DNA of 48,546 nt from Marinilabiliales bacterium. GTDB lineage: Bacteria > Bacteroidota > Bacteroidia > Bacteroidales > F082. The notes beneath the pieces are model-generated. The model did not search any database and was not told the origin of the DNA. It was given only the letters and a program-made list of their open reading frames with translations. Positions 26,960 through 34,832 of this stretch are shown piece after piece (position 1 is the first letter of the stretch; each line of letters starts with the position of its first letter). Where the stretch lies: the NCBI GenBank assembly GCA_002869365.1, contig PKTA01000176.1, forward strand, positions 1 through 48,546. Direction: 5' to 3'. The translations under genes and the position numbers were made by a program.

Positions 26960-29053
26960 ATGCAGAAGAAGTATATAAACTTATCGCTTAAGCTTAAACT
27001 GTTTTATCCGGTGTTAATTGCACTTTCAGTTGCTATTACAGTTTTTGCCATTTTAATAATAGGAGTTTCCCGAAATTCCATATACAAAGTGGCAGAAAAC
27101 GACATGCAGTTGCAAGTAAAAACTATTAAAAAGATGTTTGAGCGTGAACGACAACTTAAATTAAAGAAAGTTGAAACTGATTTAAAAGTTGCAAATCACC
27201 TGTTTTATGAAAAAAAGTTTGAAATTTCCGATAAGAAGATTGAAATAGTTGCAACCAACCAGTTTTCACTGGAAAAATACAATACCAGCGTCAAAAGATT
27301 TATACTTAATGGAAAACAAATTTACCTTTCAAATGACTTTCCAAATCAGTCCTTTAAATTGTTCGGTGGAACCACAACTATCTTCCAAAAAATTGATAGT
27401 GGATATTTAAGAATTTCCACCAATGTTTTGAAAGACGATGGTAGTGTTGCCGTTGGAACCTATATTCCAAACTCATCAATAGTTGCTAAAACCATAAATA
27501 ATAACGAAACCTATTACGGCAGAGCCTTCGTGGTAAACGACTGGTACATTACGGCTTATGAGCCTATTATTTATAAAAATGAATTAGTAGGTGCATTGTA
27601 TGTGGGAGGTAAAGAAAAAGATATTGAGAAACTAGAAAAAGTTCTGGAATCTCTTAAACTTGCAAAAACAGGCTTTCCTTTTGTTTTCGATTCGGAGTTT
27701 AATTTGATAATGCAACCCAGGCAAAATATAAACTTAATTAAGGATACAAGTTTGATGAATAAAATAGCAGTACAAAAGCAATTCAATGGTGTATTCTTCA
27801 GTGAGGAGAATAATACTGAATACATCATTGCTTCTGACTACTATGAAGAATTTGATATTTATATTGCGACTGCCGTTCCTAGTAAAGAATTGACTCATAC
27901 TTCTGTTAAAACAATTATAATCAACACTATAATTATCGGGTTTATTCTTTTGGCTCTGATAACTATTTTAATACTATCAACTACTTCCAGAAGAGTTTAT
28001 CGATTACTAAACGCAATTAAACTTAGCAATGTAAAATTAAAATCCACAAAGGAAGCTTTGAAACAAAGTGAAGAGAATTTCGAAACTATTTTTCAAAGTA
28101 GTAGTGATGAGATTTTTGTTTCCGATATGCAAGCCAATATTATTGAAGCAAATAATCAGGCGACCGAATTATTGGGCTATACACATGAGGAACTTTTACA
28201 AATGAATTTTCTGGACTTAAAACCTCTCAAACAAGCGGAACAATTCCTGTTAAACAGGGAAACCATTATGACTAAAGGAAGCCATATGTTTGATTCAGAA
28301 TATATTACAAAGTCCGGAGAAATAGTCCCTGTGGAAATTAATTCGAGAGTAATTGAGTTTAATGGTGAGCGGGTAATTTTAAGCATTTCCCGAAATCTTC
28401 TCAAAAGAAAAGAGATGGAGAGAAAGGTACTAAGTGCGGTAATTCAAACAGAAGAAAAGGAAAGAGAAAGATTTTCAAAAGATATGCACGATGGTATTGG
28501 CCCTCTACTATCCACTGTTAAACTTTATGTAAATGAATTGGGGACTTCTGATATTGGAGAAACTGAAAAAGTTGAATTTGTAAATCAGGTAAATAAAATG
28601 CTTGATGATGCTGTTGCCAGTATCAGGGAAATTTCTAATAACTTAATGCCAAGAGCCATTCATGAATACGGTATAATAAAAGCACTGGATGCATTTTGTA
28701 AAAAGGTAAACCAAACAGGTAAAATTCATGTTGAGTTCGACTCGGTGGGAATTGAGGCTACCCTGGATAAAAATGTGCAACTTATTCTATTTAGGGTAAT
28801 TAGCGAACTCCTTACCAATACTATCAAACATGCCAGGGCCGAAAATGCCCATGTAAAACTCCATAAATCCGACGATAGTATCTCTTTAATTTTTACTGAC
28901 GATGGAATTGGCTTCAATAGCAAAGATGTTATGGAAAATAAAAATACTGGTATAGGCCTTAAAAGTATTGTGAGTAGAATAAAGTCGATAAACGGTAGTA
29001 TTGAGATAATTAGCAAGGAAGGTGAAGGCTTCAAAATTATCATTGAAATTTAA
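26960..29053 (+). CDS. Sensor histidine kinase (periplasmic Cache, PAS, HisKA_3)
   Basis: A 697-residue membrane sensor kinase. Helix at about 15-36; large extracytoplasmic Cache-type domain (about 40-312), with SNDFPNQSF and the VVNDWYITAYEPIIYKNELVGALYVGG block typical of single-Cache-3/Cache-2 sensors; second helix (about 315-342); PAS domain (about 371-482; IIEANNQATELLGYT); HisKA_3 dimerisation helix with His510 in SKDMHDGIGPLLS; HATPase domain to the end (DDGIGF, TGIGLKSI). This is the NarX/DegS class, and the NarL/LuxR-type regulator 60 bases downstream is its obvious partner. The ligand is unknown. A TACTTTTG box at 26932-26939 may be the promoter. Confidence 0.9.
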   Translation: MQKKYINLSLKLKLFYPVLIALSVAITVFAILIIGVSRNSIYKVAENDMQLQVKTIKKMFERERQLKLKKVETDLKVANHLFYEKKFEISDKKIEIVATNQFSLEKYNTSVKRFILNGKQIYLSNDFPNQSFKLFGGTTTIFQKIDSGYLRISTNVLKDDGSVAVGTYIPNSSIVAKTINNNETYYGRAFVVNDWYITAYEPIIYKNELVGALYVGGKEKDIEKLEKVLESLKLAKTGFPFVFDSEFNLIMQPRQNINLIKDTSLMNKIAVQKQFNGVFFSEENNTEYIIASDYYEEFDIYIATAVPSKELTHTSVKTIIINTIIIGFILLALITILILSTTSRRVYRLLNAIKLSNVKLKSTKEALKQSEENFETIFQSSSDEIFVSDMQANIIEANNQATELLGYTHEELLQMNFLDLKPLKQAEQFLLNRETIMTKGSHMFDSEYITKSGEIVPVEINSRVIEFNGERVILSISRNLLKRKEMERKVLSAVIQTEEKERERFSKDMHDGIGPLLSTVKLYVNELGTSDIGETEKVEFVNQVNKMLDDAVASIREISNNLMPRAIHEYGIIKALDAFCKKVNQTGKIHVEFDSVGIEATLDKNVQLILFRVISELLTNTIKHARAENAHVKLHKSDDSISLIFTDDGIGFNSKDVMENKNTGIGLKSIVSRIKSINGSIEIISKEGEGFKIIIEI

Positions 29054-29063
29054 TTAAAAATCT

Positions 29064-29081
29064 TTGTTAATTTATTAACAG
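29064..29081. promoter_or_regulatory. Rex-like operator before the LuxR-type regulator
   Basis: TTGTTAA-TTTA-TTAACAG matches 13 of the 14 fixed positions of the TTGTTAAnnnnTTAACAA operator described for the NADH-sensing repressor Rex in several anaerobes. It overlaps the expected -33 region of a candidate TATTTTTG box at 29098-29105, which would suit repression. AT richness makes chance occurrence possible. No rex gene is in the window. Confidence 0.4.
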
Positions 29082-29097
29082 AATCATTTTCTTTTAC

Positions 29098-29105
29098 TAT
29101 TTTTG
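29098..29105 (+). promoter_or_regulatory. Candidate -7 box of the LuxR-type regulator
   Basis: TATTTTTG fits TAnnTTTG and ends nine bases before the ATG at 29114, so the regulator may be transcribed separately from the kinase gene ahead of it. No convincing -33 element. Confidence 0.35.
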
Positions 29106-29113
29106 CTGTCGAA

Positions 29114-29764
29114 ATGGACAGGATAATAAAGATAGTAATTGTTGACGATCACGAAATATTTCGTAGTGGCCTAAAAATGGTTTTGGGCAAACTCAACTAC
29201 ATAAAAGTTGTCGGAGAAGCATCCAATGGTCAGGAGTTTCTTGATTTATTGAGAATTACTCCCGTAGACATTGTTTTAATGGACATTGAAATGCCTATAA
29301 TGAATGGCATAGATGCAACTCAAATTGCCCTTAAGGAGAAACCCGATTTAAAGATAATTTCACTTACCATGTTTACCGAAGACGACTATATTCAAAGCAT
29401 GATGGATGCCGGCGTAAAAGGATTTCTGGTAAAAAACATAAATAAAGACACCCTCGACAAGGCCATCAGTACCGTGGCTGGTGGTGGCAGCTATTATTCT
29501 GAAGAATTGTTTAATTTCTTTACTAGAAAAATCAACCCCGCGGAAGAAAAAAAACATTGCCCGGAAGTTCAGTTTACAGCAAGAGAAAAAGAAATCCTTC
29601 AATTACTTTCTGAAGGCCTAAGCAATAAAGAAATCGCTGATGTTCTTTACGTAAGTGAACGCACCGTTGTGGGCCACAAATCAAATATGCTGGCTAAAAC
29701 AGGCTGTAAATCTGCTATCAGCCTTTTGGCTTACGCCTTGCGTAATAAACTTATTATCATATAA
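29114..29764 (+). CDS. NarL/FixJ-type response regulator
   Basis: A 216-residue two-domain regulator. The REC domain (1-125) has the acidic pair Asp11-Asp12, phospho-acceptor Asp57 (VLMDIEM) and Lys in GFLVKNI. The LuxR-type helix-turn-helix (about 150-212) starts FTAREKEILQLLSEGLSNKEIADVLYVSERTV. It is the likely partner of the Cache-PAS kinase directly upstream. It is the only regulator in the window with a recognisable DNA-binding output domain, which matters because the hydrogenase signalling genes just downstream have none. A Rex-like palindrome precedes it. Confidence 0.93.
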   Translation: MDRIIKIVIVDDHEIFRSGLKMVLGKLNYIKVVGEASNGQEFLDLLRITPVDIVLMDIEMPIMNGIDATQIALKEKPDLKIISLTMFTEDDYIQSMMDAGVKGFLVKNINKDTLDKAISTVAGGGSYYSEELFNFFTRKINPAEEKKHCPEVQFTAREKEILQLLSEGLSNKEIADVLYVSERTVVGHKSNMLAKTGCKSAISLLAYALRNKLIII

Positions 29765-30086
29765 TTGAATAATAGTGATTAGTCACTAGTCATTCATCAT
29801 TAGTCATTGGCTTGCTTGCCAGAACAAAGTGTAGGCATGGTTATTAGTCATTTATTGGTAAAAATAAAACTCTACTATTCACTTTTCATTTTTAATTTTT
29901 AAAATACAACCCAAAAACTCATAACTCACAATTCAAAATTCATAACTTAAAATCCTATTGCGTAAAAGTACTGGTTCAACCCAAAAATAAAAGGTAATTA
30001 GGCGCAAGTAAAAAGGTAGTATGCTACCTAGTCCATTCTTCAAACTCAAAATACTTTTACAGCATAAAAAATTAAAATTCAAAAAA
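29765..30086. other. Repeat-rich leader region before the hydrogenase operon
   Basis: 322 bases without a gene. It holds the palindrome TAGTGA-TTAG-TCACTA (29773-29788) and three copies of TAGTCATT (29787-29794, 29801-29808, 29845-29852). The dispersed AACTCATAACTC/AATTCATAAC phrase is at 29914-29949. A 9-base inverted repeat GTAAAAGTA/TACTTTTAC (29962-29970 and 30052-30060) encloses a small hairpin AGGTAG-TATG-CTACCT (30014-30029). The right arm of the 9-base repeat, TACTTTTA, is one base from a TAnnTTTG box and could be the operon promoter. Confidence 0.5.
30014..30029 (+). promoter_or_regulatory. Small hairpin or operator upstream of the hydrogenase operon
   Basis: AGGTAG-TATG-CTACCT, a perfect 6-bp inverted repeat with a 4-base centre, inside a wider pair of 9-base inverted repeats (29962-29970 and 30052-30060). 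The nested symmetry 58 bases ahead of the first ATG fits a regulator site or a leader RNA fold. Function is inference. Confidence 0.35.
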
Positions 30087-30587
30087 ATGGAAAATAATAA
30101 GAAAATTGTAATTGTAGATGACGATATCGACATTATAAATGTAGTAGAATCAGTACTAACAGCAAAAGGTTTTACAGTTTTATCAGCCAATGATAAAAAA
30201 GAAGGATTGGCATTAATTAAAAAGGAAAAACCTGATTTGGCCATTCTTGATGTGATGATGACAACTCAGTTTGAAGGATTTGAATTGGCGAATGAATTAA
30301 CCAATGACGATATTTTAAAGGACATGCCCATAATCATTCAAACTTCCATAGATGTTTTAACTACTACCAAAGCTAGTGTGCAGGCAATGGCTCGTGAGTT
30401 CCGTCAAAAGCCAGAATATTCCGACCTGAGAGTGATATTGGTAAAAGACCTTGTAACAGGAAATGCTGGTGTTGATTATCTCAATGAACAAAATGAAAAT
30501 GTATGGTTTCCGGTAAGTGCTTTTGTAAGAAAACCTGTGGATGCCAATATTCTTATTCCAGAAATAGCGCGACTTCTAAACAAATAA
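30087..30587 (+). CDS. Stand-alone response regulator (REC only) of the hydrogenase locus
   Basis: A 166-residue REC-domain protein with no output domain. DDD at 11-13, phospho-acceptor Asp55 (LAILDVMMTTQFEGF), Thr86 (IIIQTSID) and Lys149-Pro150 (FVRKPVD) are all present, so phosphorylation is likely. Between beta-4 and beta-5 it carries an insertion of about 40 residues (about 92-138) that makes it longer than normal REC proteins. A start at 30021 would add 22 basic residues encoded in the leader; the ATG at 30087 fits the family. It is the first gene of the hydrogenase operon, 15 bases before hydC. It resembles the second REC protein at 36844 (shared PDLAILDxMMxTQ). Confidence 0.85.
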   Translation: MENNKKIVIVDDDIDIINVVESVLTAKGFTVLSANDKKEGLALIKKEKPDLAILDVMMTTQFEGFELANELTNDDILKDMPIIIQTSIDVLTTTKASVQAMAREFRQKPEYSDLRVILVKDLVTGNAGVDYLNEQNENVWFPVSAFVRKPVDANILIPEIARLLNK

Positions 30588-30602
30588 CAAAACATCCATA
30601 TT

Positions 30603-31070
30603 ATGGAAAAACTCACAGAAATTTTCAATGATTATAGTGATTCAAGCAGAGATAGTTTGATTCCAATTTTACAGGATATCCAAACTCAGGAGGGCTATTT
30701 ATCCAAAGAATCTATAGTAGAGGTCGGCTCACATTTAAATATGCCTTCAAGCAAGATTTATGGAGTTGCAACATTCTACAACCAATTTAAATTTCAGCCC
30801 AACGGCAAATACCATATCCAGGTTTGCAGAGGTACTGCCTGTCATGTTTTAGGATCTGCTACAGTTTTACAAGAACTCGAAAAGCAATTAAAAATTAAAG
30901 CAGGTCAAACTACTCGCGATCAATTATTTAGCCTGGAAATAGTAGCATGTATTGGGGCCTGTGGTTTAGCACCCGTAATTTCAGTAAACGGAGAGTTTCA
31001 TGCCAATGTTGATGCCGGTAAATTGAAAAATATTCTTGAAAACTGCAAAAAGATGGAGGATGTTGAATAA
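30603..31070 (+). CDS. hydC: [FeFe]-hydrogenase subunit HydC (NuoE-like, 2Fe-2S)
   Basis: A 155-residue thioredoxin-fold [2Fe-2S] protein of the NuoE/HydC type. The four cluster ligands are Cys75 and Cys80 (CRGTAC) and Cys116 and Cys120 (CIGAC), with the usual helical N-terminal part (IPILQDIQTQEGYLS; IYGVATFYNQF). It passes electrons between the flavin subunit HydB and the hydrogenase HydA in cytoplasmic NAD(P)-linked trimeric hydrogenases, some of which bifurcate electrons with ferredoxin. Its stop overlaps the hydB start by one base (TAATG), giving translational coupling. Confidence 0.92.
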   Translation: MEKLTEIFNDYSDSSRDSLIPILQDIQTQEGYLSKESIVEVGSHLNMPSSKIYGVATFYNQFKFQPNGKYHIQVCRGTACHVLGSATVLQELEKQLKIKAGQTTRDQLFSLEIVACIGACGLAPVISVNGEFHANVDAGKLKNILENCKKMEDVE

Positions 31071-33007
31071 TGACAAATACTTATATAAATAATAGTCTGA
31101 ACTCATTTTATAATAATCCTGAGGCAGGAAGAATTATCAAAGGAGAAGAATACAAAGTAGTAAGCAGGCAATCCGTTGAAAAACCTATAATATATGTAGG
31201 AGCAGGAACTTGCGGACTTGGAGCAGGTGCAAGCAAAACTATTTCCTCCATAAAATCGTATATGGAAAGCCACAAAATAGATACTGAAATCGTAGAAGTA
31301 GGATGTATAGGACTTTGTTCTGCCGAACCAATAGTAGACATACAACTTCCTGGCTTTAACCGCATTGCCTTTGGAAATATTACAGAAGAAAAAGTTGATT
31401 CTTTGATGGATAGTATTTTGAATATGGAAATACCTTCCGGGATAGGAACTCTTTATCAATTGCCAATTGAAAATGCCAGAAATTGGGATGCTGTTTTAAA
31501 CTTTAAAGATTATCCATATTTCAAAAATCAAAAGCGCCTGGTACTTCAAAATTGCGGCATCCTAAATCCTGTAAGTATTGCAGAATTTATCTCAGCCGGA
31601 GGCTATTCTTCATACTTGAAAACTATTAAAACCAAATCCTCAATGGAAGTTTGTAATATGGTTGAGGAAAGTGGATTACGTGGCCGTGGTGGCGGTGGCT
31701 TTAAAACCGGTACTAAGTGGAAATTTGCACATAATACCGAGGCGGACCAAAAATATTTAATATGCAATGCCGACGAAGGTGACCCGGGTGCTTTTATGGA
31801 CAGAGCAGTTATAGAAGGTGACCCGCATAGATTACTTGAAGGCATGATGATTGCCGCTTATGGTATTGGAGCGAGCAACTCATATGTTTATATACGTGCT
31901 GAATATCCATTGGCAATTGAAAGATTAAAAATTGCTATTTCTCAGGCTAAAAAATATGGATTGTTGGGCGAAAACATCTTTGGCAGTGGTATCGATTTTG
32001 AAATTAAAATAAAAGTAGGCGCAGGAGCCTTTGTTTGTGGTGAAGAAACTGCATTAATAAACAGCGTGGAAGGAAAAAGAGGAATGCCCAAACCACGTCC
32101 GCCATTTCCCGCGGTAAAAGGACTTTTCGATAAACCAACTGTTATCAATAATGTGGAAACACTTTCCTGTTTACCTGAAATTATTCCAAATGGCGTGGAT
32201 GCCTTTAAGGCAATTGGAACCGAAAAAAGTAAAGGAACAAAGGTTTTTGCACTTTCAGGAAAAGTTAAACTTACCGGACTGGTAGAAGTACCTATGGGAA
32301 CAACAATACGTAAAGTAATTTTTGATATTGCAGGAGGTGTTCCAAACAATAAAAAGTTTAAATCGGTGCAGATAGGAGGCCCATCCGGAGGTTGTATCAC
32401 AGAGGAAAACCTTGATATAGAGGTAGATTACGATTCACTCCTAAGCATAGGAGCTATGATGGGTTCAGGTGGACTTGTGGTTATGGATGAAGATACCTGC
32501 ATGGTAGATGTTGCTAAATTTTTCATGGATTTTATCCAAAGAGAAAGTTGTGGAAAATGTATCCCATGTCGTGAAGGTACCAGCAGAATGCTTGAAATAC
32601 TTGAAAACATCACACATAAACCTGCCACATATTCAAAAAATGAGGCTCTAGAAAGATTTAGAGGAGTTACGCAACTTGAAAAGTTAGGAAAAGTAATTAA
32701 AGAGACCTCATTATGTGGATTGGGACAGACGGCACCAAACCCTGTTTTAAGTACAATTAAATGGTTTAGAGATGAATATGAAGAACACATATTCGACAGG
32801 AAATGTCGTGCTAATGTATGCACCGAATTAAGAACATTTACAATTGATGTGGATAAATGCACAGGATGTACAGTTTGTGCTAAAAAATGCCCCACAGACG
32901 CGATAATCGGAAGTAGAAAATCTCCACATTTTATTGTAGAGGATAAGTGTATAAGCTGTGGAACCTGCTATGATGTTTGTAAGTTCGACTCAATTGTAAT
33001 ATCATAA
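31070..33007 (+). CDS. hydB: [FeFe]-hydrogenase subunit HydB (NuoF-like, FMN and NAD(P)H binding)
   Basis: A 645-residue flavoprotein. Order of domains: N-terminal thioredoxin-like [2Fe-2S] domain (about 35-125) with Cys48, Cys79 and Cys83 visible but Gly/Ala where a fourth Cys would be expected; NuoF-type FMN/NADH domain (about 180-470) with GLRGRGGGGFKTGTKW and the CNADEGDPGAFMDR block; SLBB and [4Fe-4S] region with SCGKCIPCREGT and CGLGQTAPNP; two C-terminal [4Fe-4S] ferredoxin motifs (CTGCTVCAKKCP; CISCGTCYDVCKF). This is the usual trimeric-hydrogenase HydB plan. It would pass hydride electrons between NAD(P)H and the Fe-S chain, with a possible second branch to ferredoxin. hydA follows after 10 bases. 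Confidence 0.94.
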   Translation: MTNTYINNSLNSFYNNPEAGRIIKGEEYKVVSRQSVEKPIIYVGAGTCGLGAGASKTISSIKSYMESHKIDTEIVEVGCIGLCSAEPIVDIQLPGFNRIAFGNITEEKVDSLMDSILNMEIPSGIGTLYQLPIENARNWDAVLNFKDYPYFKNQKRLVLQNCGILNPVSIAEFISAGGYSSYLKTIKTKSSMEVCNMVEESGLRGRGGGGFKTGTKWKFAHNTEADQKYLICNADEGDPGAFMDRAVIEGDPHRLLEGMMIAAYGIGASNSYVYIRAEYPLAIERLKIAISQAKKYGLLGENIFGSGIDFEIKIKVGAGAFVCGEETALINSVEGKRGMPKPRPPFPAVKGLFDKPTVINNVETLSCLPEIIPNGVDAFKAIGTEKSKGTKVFALSGKVKLTGLVEVPMGTTIRKVIFDIAGGVPNNKKFKSVQIGGPSGGCITEENLDIEVDYDSLLSIGAMMGSGGLVVMDEDTCMVDVAKFFMDFIQRESCGKCIPCREGTSRMLEILENITHKPATYSKNEALERFRGVTQLEKLGKVIKETSLCGLGQTAPNPVLSTIKWFRDEYEEHIFDRKCRANVCTELRTFTIDVDKCTGCTVCAKKCPTDAIIGSRKSPHFIVEDKCISCGTCYDVCKFDSIVIS

Positions 33008-33017
33008 ATATAAAAAT

Positions 33018-34742
33018 ATGGATTTCACTATAAATATAAATAATAACGACTGCAAGGCAAGCACCGGAGATACAATACTTGAGGTAATTAACAGAAATGG
33101 TCTCAAAGTACCAACTCTTTGTCACTTAAAAAATTCAATGCCTACAGGAGCATGCCGCATGTGTGTTGTTGAAGATGTAGATAGCGGAAAATTAATTACC
33201 TCCTGCTCCTACCCTGCAAGCCCGGGGTTAAGAATAAAAACACATAGCCAGAGAGTTGTTGAGTCCAGGAAAACAATTATCGAATTATTGCTTTCCAACC
33301 ACCCTGACGACTGCCTTTATTGTGTAAGAAATAAAAACTGTGAACTACAAAATCTGTCAGAAGAACACCATGTTAGAGAACGCAGAATTAGAGGAAAAAA
33401 GAATCATGAAAACATGGATCTATCAAGTGCTTCTATAGTTCGCGATCCAGAAAAATGTATTCTCTGTGGACGTTGTGTTACAGTATGTGAAGATGTTATG
33501 GGTGTTGCTTGTATCGATTTTTTAAATAGAGGAAACAAAACAATAATTGGAACCAGTTTTAACGAAGGTCTTAACACCTCCAGTTGTATTAACTGCGGAC
33601 AATGTATTATGGTTTGCCCAACAGGTGCTTTAACAGAAAAAAATCACTTTGCAGAAATTCAGCAGGCAATAGAAGATCCTAAAAAACGTGTTGTTGTTCA
33701 ATATGCTCCTTCCATCAGTGTTTCAATGGCAGAAGAATTGGGCATGGAAACAGGGAAAGATATAAATGGAATTCTTAACGCAGCACTAAGAAAAGTTGGT
33801 TTCGATAATATTTTCGATTCATCCTTTTCTGCCGACCTTACAATAATTGAAGAATCGGCTGAGTTGATAGGTAGAATCCAAAATGGAGAAACCCTCCCAA
33901 TGATTACAAGTTGTTGTCCGGGTTGGGTGAAATATGCTGAGGAATTTTACCCTGAGTTGATTCCAAATTTATCTTCATGTAAGTCGCCTCAACAAATGCT
34001 GGGGGCAATAATAAAATCATATTTTGCTGAAAAAGAAGGTCTTTCACCTGAGGATATATACTCAGTTTCCATAATGCCCTGTACTGCAAAGAAATTTGAA
34101 GCACAACGCGAAGAAATGACTCAGGCAGGTATCTCTGACGTGGATGCTGTACTCACAACCAGGGAGTTAACAAAATTTTTAAAACTTTATGGAGTAGATA
34201 TGTTTAATATTAGTCCTGAACTTACCGACTCTCCAATGGGATTCAGAAGTACAGCAGGTAAACTATTCGGAGCCTCAGGAGGAGTTATGGAAGCGGCCAT
34301 TAGAACTGCCTATTTTAAAATTACCGGAAAAGAACTGGTAAACTTCCAGATTCCTCAGATTAGAGGATTACAAAACCGTAAAGAAGCACACATAAAAATT
34401 GGCGACTTTGATTTGGGAGTTGCTGTGGTAAACGGTATGGCAAATGCCAAAGATCTTCTTGATGAAATTAAAAATGGCAGAAACGACATACATTTTGTAG
34501 AAGTGATGGCATGCCCAGGTGGCTGCATTGGTGGTGGTGGCCAGCATATTGGTACCAGTGATGAAGAATTAAAAGCCAGGATGAGAACTCTCTATTCAAT
34601 TGATGAAAATGAAACCTTAAAAGTTTCTCATAAAAATCCTGAAATCATTGAGTTATACAATGAGTTTTTAAAAGAGCCACTTGGACACAAAAGTCATGAA
34701 CTACTGCATACTACATATAATAAAAGAGAAGTGTTAATATAA
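33018..34742 (+). CDS. hydA: [FeFe]-hydrogenase catalytic subunit HydA
   Basis: A 574-residue catalytic subunit that produces or oxidises H2 at the H-cluster. Domains: [2Fe-2S] (Cys35, 46, 49, 63); His-ligated [4Fe-4S] (His95, Cys99, 102, 108); two [4Fe-4S] motifs (Cys147, 150, 153, 157 and Cys190, 193, 196, 200); H-cluster domain with L1 TSCCPGW (Cys299, Cys300), L2 MPCTAKK (Cys355) and L3 ACPGGCIGGGG (Cys499, Cys503). Length and cysteine numbering coincide with the clostridial enzyme CpI. The company of hydB and hydC makes it a trimeric NAD(P)-linked (group A) enzyme. All key residues are intact, so the gene itself looks functional. A long hairpin begins at its stop codon. Confidence 0.97.
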   Translation: MDFTININNNDCKASTGDTILEVINRNGLKVPTLCHLKNSMPTGACRMCVVEDVDSGKLITSCSYPASPGLRIKTHSQRVVESRKTIIELLLSNHPDDCLYCVRNKNCELQNLSEEHHVRERRIRGKKNHENMDLSSASIVRDPEKCILCGRCVTVCEDVMGVACIDFLNRGNKTIIGTSFNEGLNTSSCINCGQCIMVCPTGALTEKNHFAEIQQAIEDPKKRVVVQYAPSISVSMAEELGMETGKDINGILNAALRKVGFDNIFDSSFSADLTIIEESAELIGRIQNGETLPMITSCCPGWVKYAEEFYPELIPNLSSCKSPQQMLGAIIKSYFAEKEGLSPEDIYSVSIMPCTAKKFEAQREEMTQAGISDVDAVLTTRELTKFLKLYGVDMFNISPELTDSPMGFRSTAGKLFGASGGVMEAAIRTAYFKITGKELVNFQIPQIRGLQNRKEAHIKIGDFDLGVAVVNGMANAKDLLDEIKNGRNDIHFVEVMACPGGCIGGGGQHIGTSDEELKARMRTLYSIDENETLKVSHKNPEIIELYNEFLKEPLGHKSHELLHTTYNKREVLI

Positions 34743-34819
34743 TGAGTACGAAGAAGAGGGCATTGTGGTTAATGAATTACTTTTTTAAAATAGTATAACC
34801 CTCTTCTTCAAATCTCATT
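34741..34819 (+). promoter_or_regulatory. Long stem-loop between hydA and the sensor kinase
   Basis: GAAGAAGAGGG (34750-34760) and CCCTCTTCTTC (34799-34809) form a perfect 11-bp stem. AATGAG (34741-34746) and CTCATT (34814-34819) extend it by six more pairs after a short internal loop. The loop is 38 bases and contains an alternative GGTTA/TAACC pairing that competes with the main stem. The element starts within the hydA stop codon and ends 13 bases before the next ATG. No T-run follows, so it looks more like an intercistronic processing or stability element than a simple terminator. Confidence 0.65.
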
Positions 34820-34832
34820 TTACGAAAAGAAA

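Noticed and set aside
29773..29788. TAGTGA-TTAG-TCACTA as terminator of the LuxR-type regulator
   Set aside because: The stem is weak and not followed by a T-run; it is more likely part of the intergenic repeat patch.
34750..34809. Classical intrinsic terminator after hydA
   Set aside because: The long stem is not followed by a T-run, and the next gene starts 24 bases after it on the same strand.
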